Positions 28,824 through 37,845 are shown, counted from the first letter of the stretch. The stretch is 64,000 nucleotides of DNA from Bradyrhizobium sp. CCGB12 (GCF_024199845.1 NZ_JANADO010000001.1:496001-560000); one strand, 5' to 3'. Notes: generated from the sequence alone by a model not told the origin. Made by a program: numbers and translations.

Positions 28824-30305
28824 ATGAGCAGTTCTGCAAAGGCCGAAGCTGTGCTTGCGCTCCATCGCTTCGGGATGGGGCCGCGACCGGGATCGATTGC
28901 CGCCATGGGCACCGATCCGCGCGGCGCGCTGATCGCCGAGCTCGACCGTCCGCTGATGCTGGGTGCCGCGGCCAGTCTTCCCACCAGCGCAAAGGCCTAT
29001 CGCACCGTTGCCGACGCCAATGCGCGGCGAACCGCGCGTGCCAAGCAGGCACAGCAGCGGGCCAAGAAGCAGCAGATGGCTGCGGCATCAGCCGCATCGG
29101 GCGACCAAGGGCAGATTCAAGCACAGCCCGAAGGGCAAGCGCAGGGCTATGGCCAAGAGAAGGACGCCGCCGAGACGGCGGCGAAGCAGGCGGCCGACGC
29201 CGTTCCCGATCCCGGCCGTCCGATCTATCTGCAGGAAGCCAAGCTGCGCACGGAAGCGGCGCTTGCCGCCGATATCGGCTTTGCCGAGCGGCTGGTGTGG
29301 TTCTGGTCCAACCATTTCTGCATCTCCGCCAACAAGATCCAGAGCATGTCCGGCGCCTATGAGCGCGAGGCCGTGCGTGCCCATACGCTCGGCCGTTTCG
29401 TCGATCTGCTCCAGGCCGTCGAAGGCCACCCGGCGATGCTGTTCTATCTCGACAACCTCGGCTCGATGGGCGCGAACTCGATCGCCGGCATCAACCGCAG
29501 CCGCGGGCTCAACGAGAACATCGCGCGCGAGATCATGGAGCTCCATACGCTCGGCGTGCGCACCGGCTACACCCAGGACGACGTCATCAGCTTTGCCAAT
29601 GTGATGACAGGATGGACGCTCGTTCCGCCGGGAGACAATCCCGAGCATGGCGGCGAGTTCATCTTCAATCCGCGCCTGCACGAGCCCGGCGGGCAGACCG
29701 TGCTCGGCAAACGCTACGAGCAGGACGACGTCGAGCAGGGCCGCGCCGTGCTGCGTGATCTCGCCGTGCATCCCGCGACCGCAACCCATGTCGCGACCAA
29801 GCTCGCGCGCCATTTCATCGCCGACGAGCCGCCGCCGGCGCTCATCGAGCAGATGGCGAAGAGTTTTCGCGACACCGAGGGCGACCTCAAGCAGGTCGCG
29901 ATCGCAATGGTGTCGTCGGACGACGCCTGGCGCGGACCACCGTCAAAGCTCAAGCGTCCCGGCGAATGGGTCGCCGGCATGGTGCGTGCCACGGGCATCA
30001 CGCAGGTTGATCCGGTGCGCTACACCGCAGGCCAAGAGTTGCTCGGCGAGGCGCTGTGGCGTCCGTCCGCGCCCAAGGGCTATCCGGATGACGAGGCGAG
30101 CTGGATCGACGGCGTCGGCCGGCGGCTCGACGTCGCCAACAATTTCGCCGAGCGCATCACCGGCACGGTCGATCCGCAAGCCATCATCGAGGACGTCTTC
30201 GCATCGCAGGTGGCGTCCGAGGTGAAGCAGGCGGTCGGCCGCGCCGAGACCCGGCAGCAGGCGCTGGCGCTCTTGTTCATGTCAGCGGATTTTCAGAGGA
30301 GGTGA
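28824..30305 (+). CDS. DUF1800 family protein
   Basis: 493 residues from ATG 28824; the in-frame start at 28725 is rejected because it lies within the operator. Family marks are ALHRFGMGPRPG near the N-terminus, LVWFWSNHFCIS, GLNENIAREIMELHTLGVR, and WRPSAPKGYPDDEASW near the C-terminus. Residues about 65-115 are a charged, Gln/Ala-rich low-complexity linker. DUF1800 proteins are of unknown biochemical function and are nearly always followed by a DUF1501 gene, as here. No classical signal peptide is evident, while its partner has a Tat signal. It is likely controlled by the upstream dyad. Confidence 0.88.
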   Translation: MSSSAKAEAVLALHRFGMGPRPGSIAAMGTDPRGALIAELDRPLMLGAAASLPTSAKAYRTVADANARRTARAKQAQQRAKKQQMAAASAASGDQGQIQAQPEGQAQGYGQEKDAAETAAKQAADAVPDPGRPIYLQEAKLRTEAALAADIGFAERLVWFWSNHFCISANKIQSMSGAYEREAVRAHTLGRFVDLLQAVEGHPAMLFYLDNLGSMGANSIAGINRSRGLNENIAREIMELHTLGVRTGYTQDDVISFANVMTGWTLVPPGDNPEHGGEFIFNPRLHEPGGQTVLGKRYEQDDVEQGRAVLRDLAVHPATATHVATKLARHFIADEPPPALIEQMAKSFRDTEGDLKQVAIAMVSSDDAWRGPPSKLKRPGEWVAGMVRATGITQVDPVRYTAGQELLGEALWRPSAPKGYPDDEASWIDGVGRRLDVANNFAERITGTVDPQAIIEDVFASQVASEVKQAVGRAETRQQALALLFMSADFQRR

Positions 30306-30307
30306 AC

Positions 30308-31558
30308 ATGGGCTTCGTCGATCACCTGCCCACACGGCGAGAGCTTCTGGTCGGCTCCGGCGCGCTGTTCGCATGGAGCCAGATGCCGCGGATCGCGCGC
30401 GCCGAAGGGCGCGATCCGCGCCTGCTCGTCATCGTCCTGCGCGGCGCGCTGGATGGATTGGGTGCGGTCGCGCCAGTCGGCGACCCCGACTGGATCGCCT
30501 TGCGAGGCGATCGCGCGCTGCTGCTGGACGGCAAGCCGCCGGCGCTGCCGCTCGATGCCTTCTTCGCGCTCAATCCGGCGATGCCGAACCTGCACCGGCT
30601 CTACAAGAGCGGCAAGGCCGCGATCGTCCATGCCACCGCGACGCCCTATCGCGAGCGCTCGCATTTCGACGGTCAGGACGTGCTGGAGAGCGGCATGTCA
30701 AAACCCGGCGCGACCGCATCGGGATGGCTCAACCGCGCGCTGCTCGCACTGGAATCGGGCGACCGCGTCGATCCACGTGGCAGCCGTGCGCTCGGTATCG
30801 GCTCGGTGACGCCGCTGGTGGTGCGCGGCGCCGCGCCTGTCATGACCTGGGTGCCGCAGAAGCTCTTGCCGGCGAGCGAGGACACGCAGAACCGCCTGCT
30901 CGATCTCTACCGGCACACCGATCCGAAGCTTGCAACCGTGCTTCAGGCGCGCATGAAGCTAGCCTCGCTCGACGGCGCGGTGGGCATGGGCGATCCGATG
31001 TCGGACGATCCGACGCTGGCGCCGGCCGGCATCGCGCGCGTGCGCGCCTATTTCGCCGACGCCGCCGGCACCGCGGCGCGCTATCTCGCCAAGCCCGAAG
31101 GTCCGCGTGTCGGTGCCATGGGCTTCGTCGGCTGGGACACGCATATTGCCGAAGGCGCGGCATCGGGGCAGCTCTACAATCTGCTCGGCGCGCTCGACGG
31201 CGCCTTCGCGGCGATCGAGAGCAACATGGGTGAGGCGTGGCGGGAGACTGTGGTCGCCGTCGTCACCGAGTTCGGACGCACCGCGCGCATCAATGGCACG
31301 CAGGGCACGGATCACGGCACCGGCACGGTCGCCTTCCTCATCGGCGGCGGCCTTGCCGGGGGGCGCGTGATTGCGGACTGGCCGGGCCTGAAGCCGGCGC
31401 AGCTGTTCGAGGATCGCGACCTCAAGCCGACCACGGACTTGCGTTCTGTGCTGAAGGGGCTGCTGAGGGATCATCTGCGGGTCGACGAGAAGGCGCTGGC
31501 CGATGCGGTTTTCCCCGGCAGCACCGACGTCAAGCCGATGGGAGGCCTTCTGGCATGA
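30308..31558 (+). CDS. DUF1501 family protein with Tat signal
   Basis: 416 residues. The start is ATG 30308, preceded by AGAGGAGG; a GTG at 30302 lies inside that ribosome site. The N-terminus has TRRELLVGSGALFAW, a twin-arginine signal (Arg10-Arg11) ending near ARAEG. The body is of the alkaline-phosphatase/sulfatase-like DUF1501 family, with VLRGALDGLGAV, ATPYRERSHFDGQDVLESG and GTDHGTGTVAFLIGG. The biochemical role of the family is unknown. Its start is tied to the DUF1800 stop (the GTG/TGA region), so the pair is co-translated. Confidence 0.9.
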   Translation: MGFVDHLPTRRELLVGSGALFAWSQMPRIARAEGRDPRLLVIVLRGALDGLGAVAPVGDPDWIALRGDRALLLDGKPPALPLDAFFALNPAMPNLHRLYKSGKAAIVHATATPYRERSHFDGQDVLESGMSKPGATASGWLNRALLALESGDRVDPRGSRALGIGSVTPLVVRGAAPVMTWVPQKLLPASEDTQNRLLDLYRHTDPKLATVLQARMKLASLDGAVGMGDPMSDDPTLAPAGIARVRAYFADAAGTAARYLAKPEGPRVGAMGFVGWDTHIAEGAASGQLYNLLGALDGAFAAIESNMGEAWRETVVAVVTEFGRTARINGTQGTDHGTGTVAFLIGGGLAGGRVIADWPGLKPAQLFEDRDLKPTTDLRSVLKGLLRDHLRVDEKALADAVFPGSTDVKPMGGLLA

Positions 31559-31571
31559 AGGCGCGACGTGC

Positions 31572-31721
31572 ATGTTGACGCAAAGAGAGCTCGATTTTCT
31601 CGCCAGCTTGAAGACGGACTGGCGAAGGCTCTATTGGCGTGAATTCGCGCGCATCCTCAGGGAGAATACGCAGCCTGGTTACGCCGGCGCTGAAGTTTGC
31701 TCTGGGCCGCAACAAGGGTGA
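31572..31721 (+). CDS. Hypothetical 49-residue protein or gene remnant
   Basis: ATG 31572 opens a 49-residue frame (start MLTQRELDFLASLKTDW, end VCSGPQQG). The composition is protein-like: alternating acidic/aromatic helix LYWREFARIL, then a Pro/Gly turn. The ribosome site is weak. It fills the space between the DUF1501 and serine hydrolase genes. It could equally be a decayed fragment; I do not recognise it. Confidence 0.35.
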   Translation: MLTQRELDFLASLKTDWRRLYWREFARILRENTQPGYAGAEVCSGPQQG

Positions 31722-31734
31722 TGGATAGGCTCGA

Positions 31735-32904
31735 ATGAGGCGGCGCCAATTCATCTCACTTCTCGGGGGAGCCGCACTGGCGCCACTGTCCGCGTTGCCG
31801 GGCTACGCGATCGCACCCGACGGCTGCGGTGTCCCGCTTGAGCGGAACGACGGCTGGCCGGTCGGCTCCGTGCATGACGATAGTCTCGTCAATCGCGAGG
31901 CGCTGTGCGGGATGGCTGATCGACTCGCCGCGAGCGAGGCCAACTTTCATGCCGTGCTTGTCGCCCGCAATGGCAAGCTGTCGTTCGAGCACTACTTCAA
32001 GGGAGCCGACGAGATTCCCGACGGCATTTTCGGCCGCCGCGTGGAAACCGTCGCCTTTGATGCCGACACGCTGCATGACATGAAGTCGGTGTCGAAGAGC
32101 GTTGCGTCGCTCGCAGTCGGGATCGCGATAGATCGCGGGCTGATACGCAGCGTCGACGAACCGATCTTCAGCTTCTTCCCCGAGCTGTCCGACTTGCGTT
32201 CCCCTGAAAAGGACCGCATCCGGTTGGTGCACGTGCTCACCATGTCGATGGGCCTGAAGTGGGTGGAAGCGACGCCCGCCACGGGCGACTACGACAACGA
32301 CGAGTCGCGCATGCACATGGCATGGGATCCGTGCCGTTACGTTCTCGGTCTTCCGGTGACCGCCGCGGCGGGGCAGGAGTTCTTCTATAACACCGGCGCG
32401 CTCATGCTGGTGTCGGCCATCGTCCGTAAGGCGACAGGACGTCCCCTCGATGAATTTGCGCGTGAGACGTTGTTCGAGCCTCTGGGTATCACCAGCACAT
32501 CGTGGCGTCGGTACCGGGGGGATACCGATGCCGGAGGGGGATTGCGCTTGCGACCACGCGACATGGCCAAGATCGGCCAGATGGTCCTTGCGGGCGGCCG
32601 CTGGAACGATCGCCAAATCGTTTCCAAGGCATGGATCGACGCCTCGACGGCAGAGAAGATCAAGGCGACGGACAATCAGTCTTACGGATACCTATGGTGG
32701 CTCGGCCAAGCGCGCCTCAATAACCGGAAGGTCAACTGGATCGGCGCGCTGGGGCGCGGCGGGCAGTCGATCCGCATCGTCCCGCAGCTCGATCTCGTCG
32801 TCGCGGTGACTGCGGGCTATTATCAGGATTACAGCCCGGAAGCGTTTCGATTGCAGTTCGGCGTATTCAGGGACGTGGTGCGCGCGATCCCGCCTCCGGC
32901 CTGA
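31735..32904 (+). CDS. Exported serine hydrolase of the beta-lactamase/DD-peptidase fold (class C type)
   Basis: 389 residues. The N-terminus MRRRQFISLLGGAA looks like a Tat signal. The catalytic SxxK motif is Ser118-Val-Ser-Lys121; the second motif region is FYNTGALMLVSAIV (Tyr218), and the third is GRGGQSIRIVPQLD, replacing the KTG box as in EstB-like esterases. Such proteins are esterases or peptidases and are seldom true beta-lactamases. Its place four genes after a BlaI/BlaR1 pair is suggestive, but I see no copy of the operator directly before it, so it would be controlled through the DUF1800 message if at all. Confidence 0.9.
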   Translation: MRRRQFISLLGGAALAPLSALPGYAIAPDGCGVPLERNDGWPVGSVHDDSLVNREALCGMADRLAASEANFHAVLVARNGKLSFEHYFKGADEIPDGIFGRRVETVAFDADTLHDMKSVSKSVASLAVGIAIDRGLIRSVDEPIFSFFPELSDLRSPEKDRIRLVHVLTMSMGLKWVEATPATGDYDNDESRMHMAWDPCRYVLGLPVTAAAGQEFFYNTGALMLVSAIVRKATGRPLDEFARETLFEPLGITSTSWRRYRGDTDAGGGLRLRPRDMAKIGQMVLAGGRWNDRQIVSKAWIDASTAEKIKATDNQSYGYLWWLGQARLNNRKVNWIGALGRGGQSIRIVPQLDLVVAVTAGYYQDYSPEAFRLQFGVFRDVVRAIPPPA

Positions 32905-33072
32905 GCCGGGCCGCCGCTCCCAGGAGGCAGTCTCCGTCCCGATTCAGGACCTGGCACTGTGGTGTAATCGTCACAGCTGACGCGAAACGGCGGTGGCCTC
33001 AGGCCCGCTTTTGTTCCGACAAGGTTCTGCCCTCATTGCCCACCGAAATCCGGCCATTCGGAGGGGCGTACC

Positions 33073-33582
33073 ATGTCTCGCATCGCACGTGCCGAAAGTG
33101 CCCGGATTTCCCTCGCAACCTCGTGCCGGCTGCTGCTCGCCATCACCGGTGCCGCCTCGCTCGCCGCCTGCGCGCAATCGCCGGTCGGTCGCCAGAAGGC
33201 CGATCTCGCCGCGACCAGCCGGCAGGCCGCGGTGGAGCGCCCACACAGGGTGGCAGCGCTGCATCCGCGCCCGATCAGGCGGGCGCGCGTCGCAGCAAAG
33301 CAGACTGCCTCGCACGGTGTTGCCAGCTTCTACTCGGATACGGAGACCGCGAGCGGCGAGAAGTTCGACAAGAACGAATTGACCGCGGCGCATCCGAGCC
33401 TGCCGTTCGGCACCAAGCTGCGCGTCACCGACGTCTCCTCCGGCCGTTTCGTGACCGTCAGGGTCAACGATCGCGGACCCTATGTTCGCGGGCGCGTCGT
33501 CGATGTCTCCCCTTCCGCGGCCGAGGCACTGGGTATGGTCGACAAGGGCATCACCAACGTCCGGCTCGACGTCGTGCGATAG
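33073..33582 (+). CDS. RlpA-like double-psi beta-barrel lipoprotein
   Basis: 169 residues. The hydrophobic signal ends in the lipobox Leu-Ala-Ala-Cys33, so it should be an outer-membrane lipoprotein. The barrel spans about residues 84-168, with GVASFYSDTETASGE, TAAHPSLPFGT (conserved His) and RVNDRGPYVRGRVVDVS (conserved Asp). RlpA proteins bind or cut glycan strands lacking stem peptides at division septa. The usual C-terminal SPOR domain is absent. A second, shorter homologue lies at 53791. It is probably monocistronic. Confidence 0.9.
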   Translation: MSRIARAESARISLATSCRLLLAITGAASLAACAQSPVGRQKADLAATSRQAAVERPHRVAALHPRPIRRARVAAKQTASHGVASFYSDTETASGEKFDKNELTAAHPSLPFGTKLRVTDVSSGRFVTVRVNDRGPYVRGRVVDVSPSAAEALGMVDKGITNVRLDVVR

Positions 33583-33676
33583 GGCGCGACTCATCAAGAC
33601 GAGGCGGCGCGCTTAACCGGCTGTTAGCTGCTTCTCAAGCACCATGGTTGCCCAAGCAATTCGGGGGAGGCGGCGC

Positions 33677-33832
33677 TTGAACACGATCCAGTATCTCGAA
33701 GATCAGGCCGCGCGCGCCGAGCGGCTGGCCAAACGGATCACGGATACGCTGACGATCGAGAGGCTCCTGACATTCGCCGGCGAGCGCCGCCGCGAGATCG
33801 AGGTCATCGCCGGCAGGCGCCGCAGCGCCTAA
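33677..33832 (+). CDS. Small hypothetical protein (51 aa, TTG start)
   Basis: TTG 33677 is preceded at 6 bases by GGGGGAGG, a much better site than that of the in-frame ATG 33644 (62 residues), so I prefer TTG. The product is a charged helical protein (NTIQYLEDQAARAERL, then GERRREIEVIAGRRR), likely one amphipathic or coiled helix. The function is unknown. It lies between the RlpA-like gene and a 28-residue membrane ORF. Confidence 0.6.
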   Translation: MNTIQYLEDQAARAERLAKRITDTLTIERLLTFAGERRREIEVIAGRRRSA

Positions 33833-33931
33833 CTCCCGCGTTCCATGCCCTGGTTGCATTCGCCCTCGCCGCGGGGTGCGGAACTTCTTCTTTTCTCCTG
33901 CGTCATGACAGTGATTGAAGAGGAGGACATC

Positions 33932-34018
33932 ATGGGTTTTGGACGAGGTGCTTTGCTTTGGTTGCTTGGCGTGCCGTTGCCGATCGTTCTGCTGCTGGCA
34001 TTGTTCTGGCACCACTAG
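33932..34018 (+). CDS. 28-residue single-helix membrane peptide
   Basis: ATG 33932 follows AGAGGAGGACATC, an almost ideal ribosome site. The peptide starts MGFGRGALLWLLGVPLP and ends ALFWHH: one membrane helix with a Gly/Arg N-terminus and a His pair at the end. I recall similar tiny proteins in rhizobia from general familiarity but cannot name a function. It is followed within a few bases by a palindromic repeat and then a strong intrinsic terminator, which supports real expression. Confidence 0.6.
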   Translation: MGFGRGALLWLLGVPLPIVLLLALFWHH

Positions 34019-34066
34019 AGCATGATCCGGAAAAGTATGGAGCGGTTTTCCGACAAGATCATGCTC
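34018..34066. repeat. Palindromic repeat GAGCATGATC ... GATCATGCTC
   Basis: 10-bp perfect arms around CGGAAAAGTATGGAGCGG and TTTTCCG. This has the form of a common intergenic element of Bradyrhizobium and relatives. It directly abuts the stop codon of the 28-residue peptide gene. Confidence 0.65.
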
Positions 34067-34087
34067 GAACAATAATGCTATCACACG

Positions 34088-34114
34088 AAAGCGCCGCGGA
34101 AGCGGCGCTTTTTT
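34088..34114 (+). terminator. Strong intrinsic terminator
   Basis: AAAGCGCCGC-GGAA-GCGGCGCTTT followed by TTT. A perfect 10-bp stem with a 4-base loop and a T-run marks the end of the 33677-34018 transcript. Confidence 0.85.
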
Positions 34115-34140
34115 GTTGCCCGCGCAATTGACGCAAGCGC

Positions 34141-34455
34141 TCAGGAATGACTCTCGACGAAGTCGCTGAGATAATCGGGCAGCCTCACGCCATCGATGTC
34201 GCATCGCGCCTTTATCTCGCCGGCGACATCGGTCGAGATGTCCTTCATCCAATGCTCGAGCGTGTTGAACGAAATCACCTTGATTGGATCGTTGAAGCAG
34301 CCGGCGACGAGTTCGCCGATCGTGGCTTCGAGATCGCTTCGCTCGATCCGGATTTCGGTCGCCCGGTCGAGGCGATCGATCACCACGAACAGGGTCTGGT
34401 CTGCGCCGTAGGGCACGACGAAAGATGGTACGCCAGCTTCAAGCATCTCAGGCAC
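34141..34455 (-). CDS. Hypothetical protein (104 aa)
   Basis: GTG 34455 (or ATG 34446, three codons later) opens a frame ending at 34141. The protein is acidic and globular-looking: start MLEAGVPSFVVPYGADQTLF, then RSDLEATIGELVAGCFNDP and a C-terminus LPDYLSDFVESHS. No family is recognised. The plus-strand frame over the same bases has a less natural composition, so the minus strand is chosen. It is followed by the back of the terminator at 34088-34114. It may share a message with the gene at 34531-34803, 75 bases upstream. Confidence 0.55.
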   Translation of the reverse strand: MPEMLEAGVPSFVVPYGADQTLFVVIDRLDRATEIRIERSDLEATIGELVAGCFNDPIKVISFNTLEHWMKDISTDVAGEIKARCDIDGVRLPDYLSDFVESHS

Positions 34456-34530
34456 TCGCGACTTGGCCCCGATGCCTGTTAACGGGAAAAACCGGAAGAA
34501 GGTTCCTGCGCGCGAGATTGTGAAGCGCCG

Positions 34531-34803
34531 TCAGAGAAATTCCCGTAAGCGCGAGAGCTCGATGACGTGCTCGGGTGAGAGGATGTCTGTGACCAGCGGT
34601 GGCTGCGCCACGGTGCGAATCTCATAGAGGTGCCGGGTTGCCGCCGGCTTCCCCATGAACACCGAGATGCAATCGTCGAGCGTGCCTTCGCTCACCTGAT
34701 AGGAGTCTCGGTCCGGCCTACGCTGATTTGCCAGCGACGGCCATTTGTACAGCACAGCCAGCGCGCTGAAATCGACCTTTGAATCCCCGGCCGCGTCCGC
34801 CAT
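34531..34803 (-). CDS. Hypothetical protein (90 aa)
   Basis: ATG 34803 is preceded on its strand by GAGGCGGGGCA. The 90-residue soluble protein starts MADAAGDSKVDFSALAVLYK, has GTLDDCISVFM in the middle and ends LSRLREFL. No family is recognised. Like its neighbour at 34141, it lies between two terminators, so the two probably form a small unit of their own. Confidence 0.55.
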   Translation of the reverse strand: MADAAGDSKVDFSALAVLYKWPSLANQRRPDRDSYQVSEGTLDDCISVFMGKPAATRHLYEIRTVAQPPLVTDILSPEHVIELSRLREFL

Positions 34804-34818
34804 TGCCCCGCCTCACGC

Positions 34819-34855
34819 AAAAAAGCCCCAGTACGCCGACTTGCGCACCGGGGCT
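34819..34855 (-). terminator. Intrinsic terminator of the monooxygenase-esterase gene
   Basis: Read on the minus strand: AGCCCC (34855-34850), a 20-base loop, then GGGGCT and TTTTT. It lies about 80 bases after the stop codon at 34935, in the right orientation for that gene. Confidence 0.7.
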
Positions 34856-34934
34856 CACACCTGTCGCTGCATCTCAATGCCACGAACACTCAACGCGGCG
34901 GCCGGGGAAAGGTTCCCTGGCCGCCCTATTCCTG

Positions 34935-37619
34935 TCAGCTCGCGGCCGCCGCGATCCTTTGCCCCGGGCTGGCGTGACTGTTCTCGTCGCCGCGGCTGAT
35001 TTCCGGCGGCAGTCCGGCGAAGCGCCGCAAGGCCCCGGCCATCTGCACCCGGCCCGGCACGCCCGTGATCACCACGTCCACCATCGCAAAGGAGGAGTGG
35101 AAATGCCCGCGCGCCTTGAGCTGCTCGACTTGGACGCCGGCAGCTTCCATCGCCTCGGCATAGGCGATGCCCTCGTCACGCAACGGATCGAACTCGCAGG
35201 TGACGACGAGGGCCGGCGGCAGCCCTTCGACCTTGCCGCGCAGCGGCGAGACGCGCGGGTCGGTGCGGTCGGCCGGCGAGCAATAGAGGTCCCAGAACCA
35301 GTACATCAACGAGCGCGTCAGGAAATACGCGGTCGCATTGTCGTTGTAGGAGGGACGATCGAAGCTGCAGTCGGTGACCGGGCAGACCAGCAGCTGGCCG
35401 GCGATCTCAGGCCCGCCGCGGTCGCGCGCGAGCTGGCAGGTGACGGCGGCGATGTTGCCGCCGGCGCTCCAGCCGGCAACCAGCACCGGGCCCGGCTTGC
35501 CGCCGAGCTCGGCGGCGTGCTCGGCGATCCAGCGCGTCGCCGCATAGCCGTCCTCGGCCGCGGTCGGGAAGCGATGCTCCGGCGCGTGGCGGTAGCCGAC
35601 GCTGACGAAGATCATGCCGGTCCGCCGCACCATGTCGCGGCAGAACGGCTCGTCCGACTGCTCGTCGCCGAGCACCCAGCCGCCGCCGTGGAAATAGACC
35701 ACGACCGGATGCGGTCCCGGCGTTGCCGGCTTGTAGACACGGTAGGGCAGCGCACCGTCGGCGACGGGCAGGGTGCCGTCGACGATGTCGCCGATCAGCC
35801 GCCCCGCGGGGCGGCCCTTGTTGAACTCGTCGACGAAGGCGCGGGCGCCGAGTGCGCCCATCGACTCGATCGGCGGCAGGTTCAGCGACGCGAGCAGGTT
35901 CAGCACCAGCCGCACGTCCGGCTGGAGGCGCACCGCCTCGCCGTCATTGCATTGCGCGGCGCCATTGGGGCCGGTGAGCTTGAAGCCGAGCATACCGCGG
36001 CTGACCACCTCGTCGCAGATGCTGCGATAGGGGCCGACACCGCCGGTATAGGGCATCAGGCCCTGCACCTTGCCGGGCACGTTGGCGCCCGTGTACCAGG
36101 TGTTGGCGAGCCGATGCAGCGTCACCATGGAGCAGTCGGCCATGTGCCGGCCCCAGCCGGTCTGTGCCGTCTCGGTTGGCTCGATCGTGGTGAACCCGGC
36201 GTCGCGCAGCGCTGCAAGGCGGTCGACGACCCAGTCGACATGCTGCTCGATCGACACCGCCATGTTCGACAGCACCGACGGGCTGCCGGGGCCCGTGATC
36301 ATGAAGAAGTTCGGGAAGCCCTCGACCGTGAGGCCGAGATAGCTCTGCGGTCCCTGCGCCCAGACGTCGGAGAGCGACTTGCCGCCGCGCCCGGTGATGG
36401 GATGCACGGCGCGGATCGCGCCGGTCATGGCATCAAAGCCGGTCGCGAACACGATGACGTCCACGTCGACGCTGCGCTTGGCCGTCGTGATGCCGCTCGC
36501 GGTGATCGCCTTGATCGGCTCCTGGCGCAGGTTGACCAGCGTGACGTTCGGCCGGTTGTAGGTCGCGTAGTAGTTGGTATCGAGGCAGGGACGTTTTGCC
36601 CCGAAGGGATGGTCGTGCGGCATCAGCGCCGCCGCGGTCTCGGGATCCTTGACCGCGGCGCGGATCTTTTCGCGGATCAGATCCTGGACGATCTTGTTGC
36701 CGTCGACATCGACCGCCTGGTCGGCCCAAAGCTGCGTCAGGATGTGGACGAGGTCGCCGGCTGCCCAGGCGCGTTCGAACCGCTCACGACGCTCGGCATC
36801 GCTGAGCTGCCAGCTCACGACGGTCTGCTGAGGATAGGGCACGCCGGTCATCGACTGGCGCGCCTGCTCGCGATAGACCGCGCGGTCGCTCTGGAACAGG
36901 TCCATGCGGTCGGACGGCGAAGGGCCGTTATGCGCGGGCAGCGCGAAATTCGGCGTGCGCTGGAACACGGTGAGGTGCGCGGCCTGCTCGGCGATCAGCG
37001 GGATCGACTGGATGGCCGACGAGCCCGTGCCGATCACGGCGACGCGCTTGCCGGCGAGGTCGACGCCGTCATGCGGCCAACGTCCGGTGAAATAGACCTT
37101 GCCCTCGAAATCCCTGACGCCGTCGATCTCCGGCGGCTTTGGCGCCGAAAGGCAGCCGGTGGCCATGATGTAGTGACGGCAGGAGACCGGCGGCCCGTTG
37201 TCGGTGGTGATCAGCCAGCGCTCGGCGGCCTCGTCCCATTTGGCTTCCACGACCTTGGTCTTGAAGCGGATGTCGTGCCTGAGGTCATAGCGGTCGGCGA
37301 CAAAGCCGAGATAGCGCAGGATCTCGGGCTGGGTCGCGTATTTCTCCGACCAGGTCCAGGCGGTCTCGAGCTCCGGATCGAAGGTGTAGCTGTAATCGAT
37401 GGTCTGGATGTCGCAGCGGGCGCCCGGATAGCGGTTCCAGTACCAGGTACCTCCGACATCGCCGGCCTCGTCGAGGGCGACCGCCTTGAAGCCGGCCTTG
37501 CGCAGGCGATGGAGGAGATAGAGGCCGGCAAACCCGGCGCCGACCACGGCGACATCGACCTGTTGGGCTGCTCCACTCGTCGCCTTGGATTCACGCGCGG
37601 CGACCATTGCGTCAGGCAT
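34935..37619 (-). CDS. Baeyer-Villiger-type flavin monooxygenase fused to an alpha/beta-hydrolase (HSL-type esterase)
   Basis: 894 residues in one frame. The first ~540 residues are a class B flavoprotein monooxygenase: FAD fold GAGFAG (27-32), [18 protein letters not shown], and NADPH fold [10 protein letters not shown] (near 194). The BVMO fingerprint at 171-182 reads [12 protein letters not shown], where the invariant His is Phe177. The last ~270 residues are a hormone-sensitive-lipase-type hydrolase with HGGGW (644-648) and nucleophile elbow GWSAGG (Ser718). Together they could turn a ketone into an ester and then hydrolyse it. There is no signal peptide. A dyad CTTGTC-N5-GACAAG lies 54 bases upstream. 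Confidence 0.9.
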   Translation of the reverse strand: MPDAMVAARESKATSGAAQQVDVAVVGAGFAGLYLLHRLRKAGFKAVALDEAGDVGGTWYWNRYPGARCDIQTIDYSYTFDPELETAWTWSEKYATQPEILRYLGFVADRYDLRHDIRFKTKVVEAKWDEAAERWLITTDNGPPVSCRHYIMATGCLSAPKPPEIDGVRDFEGKVYFTGRWPHDGVDLAGKRVAVIGTGSSAIQSIPLIAEQAAHLTVFQRTPNFALPAHNGPSPSDRMDLFQSDRAVYREQARQSMTGVPYPQQTVVSWQLSDAERRERFERAWAAGDLVHILTQLWADQAVDVDGNKIVQDLIREKIRAAVKDPETAAALMPHDHPFGAKRPCLDTNYYATYNRPNVTLVNLRQEPIKAITASGITTAKRSVDVDVIVFATGFDAMTGAIRAVHPITGRGGKSLSDVWAQGPQSYLGLTVEGFPNFFMITGPGSPSVLSNMAVSIEQHVDWVVDRLAALRDAGFTTIEPTETAQTGWGRHMADCSMVTLHRLANTWYTGANVPGKVQGLMPYTGGVGPYRSICDEVVSRGMLGFKLTGPNGAAQCNDGEAVRLQPDVRLVLNLLASLNLPPIESMGALGARAFVDEFNKGRPAGRLIGDIVDGTLPVADGALPYRVYKPATPGPHPVVVYFHGGGWVLGDEQSDEPFCRDMVRRTGMIFVSVGYRHAPEHRFPTAAEDGYAATRWIAEHAAELGGKPGPVLVAGWSAGGNIAAVTCQLARDRGGPEIAGQLLVCPVTDCSFDRPSYNDNATAYFLTRSLMYWFWDLYCSPADRTDPRVSPLRGKVEGLPPALVVTCEFDPLRDEGIAYAEAMEAAGVQVEQLKARGHFHSSFAMVDVVITGVPGRVQMAGALRRFAGLPPEISRGDENSHASPGQRIAAAAS

Positions 37620-37672
37620 GGCATTCCTCCCGTGTATTGTGTTTTGCCCGCAGGCTATCGCTGCAGGTTCGG

Positions 37673-37689
37673 CTTGTCATCAGGACAAG
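37673..37689. promoter_or_regulatory. Candidate operator between the monooxygenase and the 69-aa gene
   Basis: CTTGTC-ATCAG-GACAAG: perfect 6-bp arms, 5-base spacer, within the divergent promoter region and 54 bases upstream of the monooxygenase start. The size and symmetry suit a dimeric GntR- or TetR-type regulator; no such gene is in the window. Confidence 0.35.
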
Positions 37690-37845
37690 TGCAATCTTCG
37701 GTAGTCGTTTGCGGCGTCATCGTGGCCGCGCGAAGCTTGTGGCGATACACGCACCGCGATGCACCATCGCCGGGATTGTCCGGGCTAATCAGACCACATC
37801 CTTCTGTGTATGCTTGCGCTTACAAGCCACGCGTACCAGAGCGTC

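Noticed and set aside
31735..32904. The serine hydrolase considered as a true beta-lactamase controlled by BlaI
   Set aside because: It lacks a clear KTG box and resembles EstB-like esterases, and no BlaI-type dyad lies directly before it, so resistance function is not claimed.
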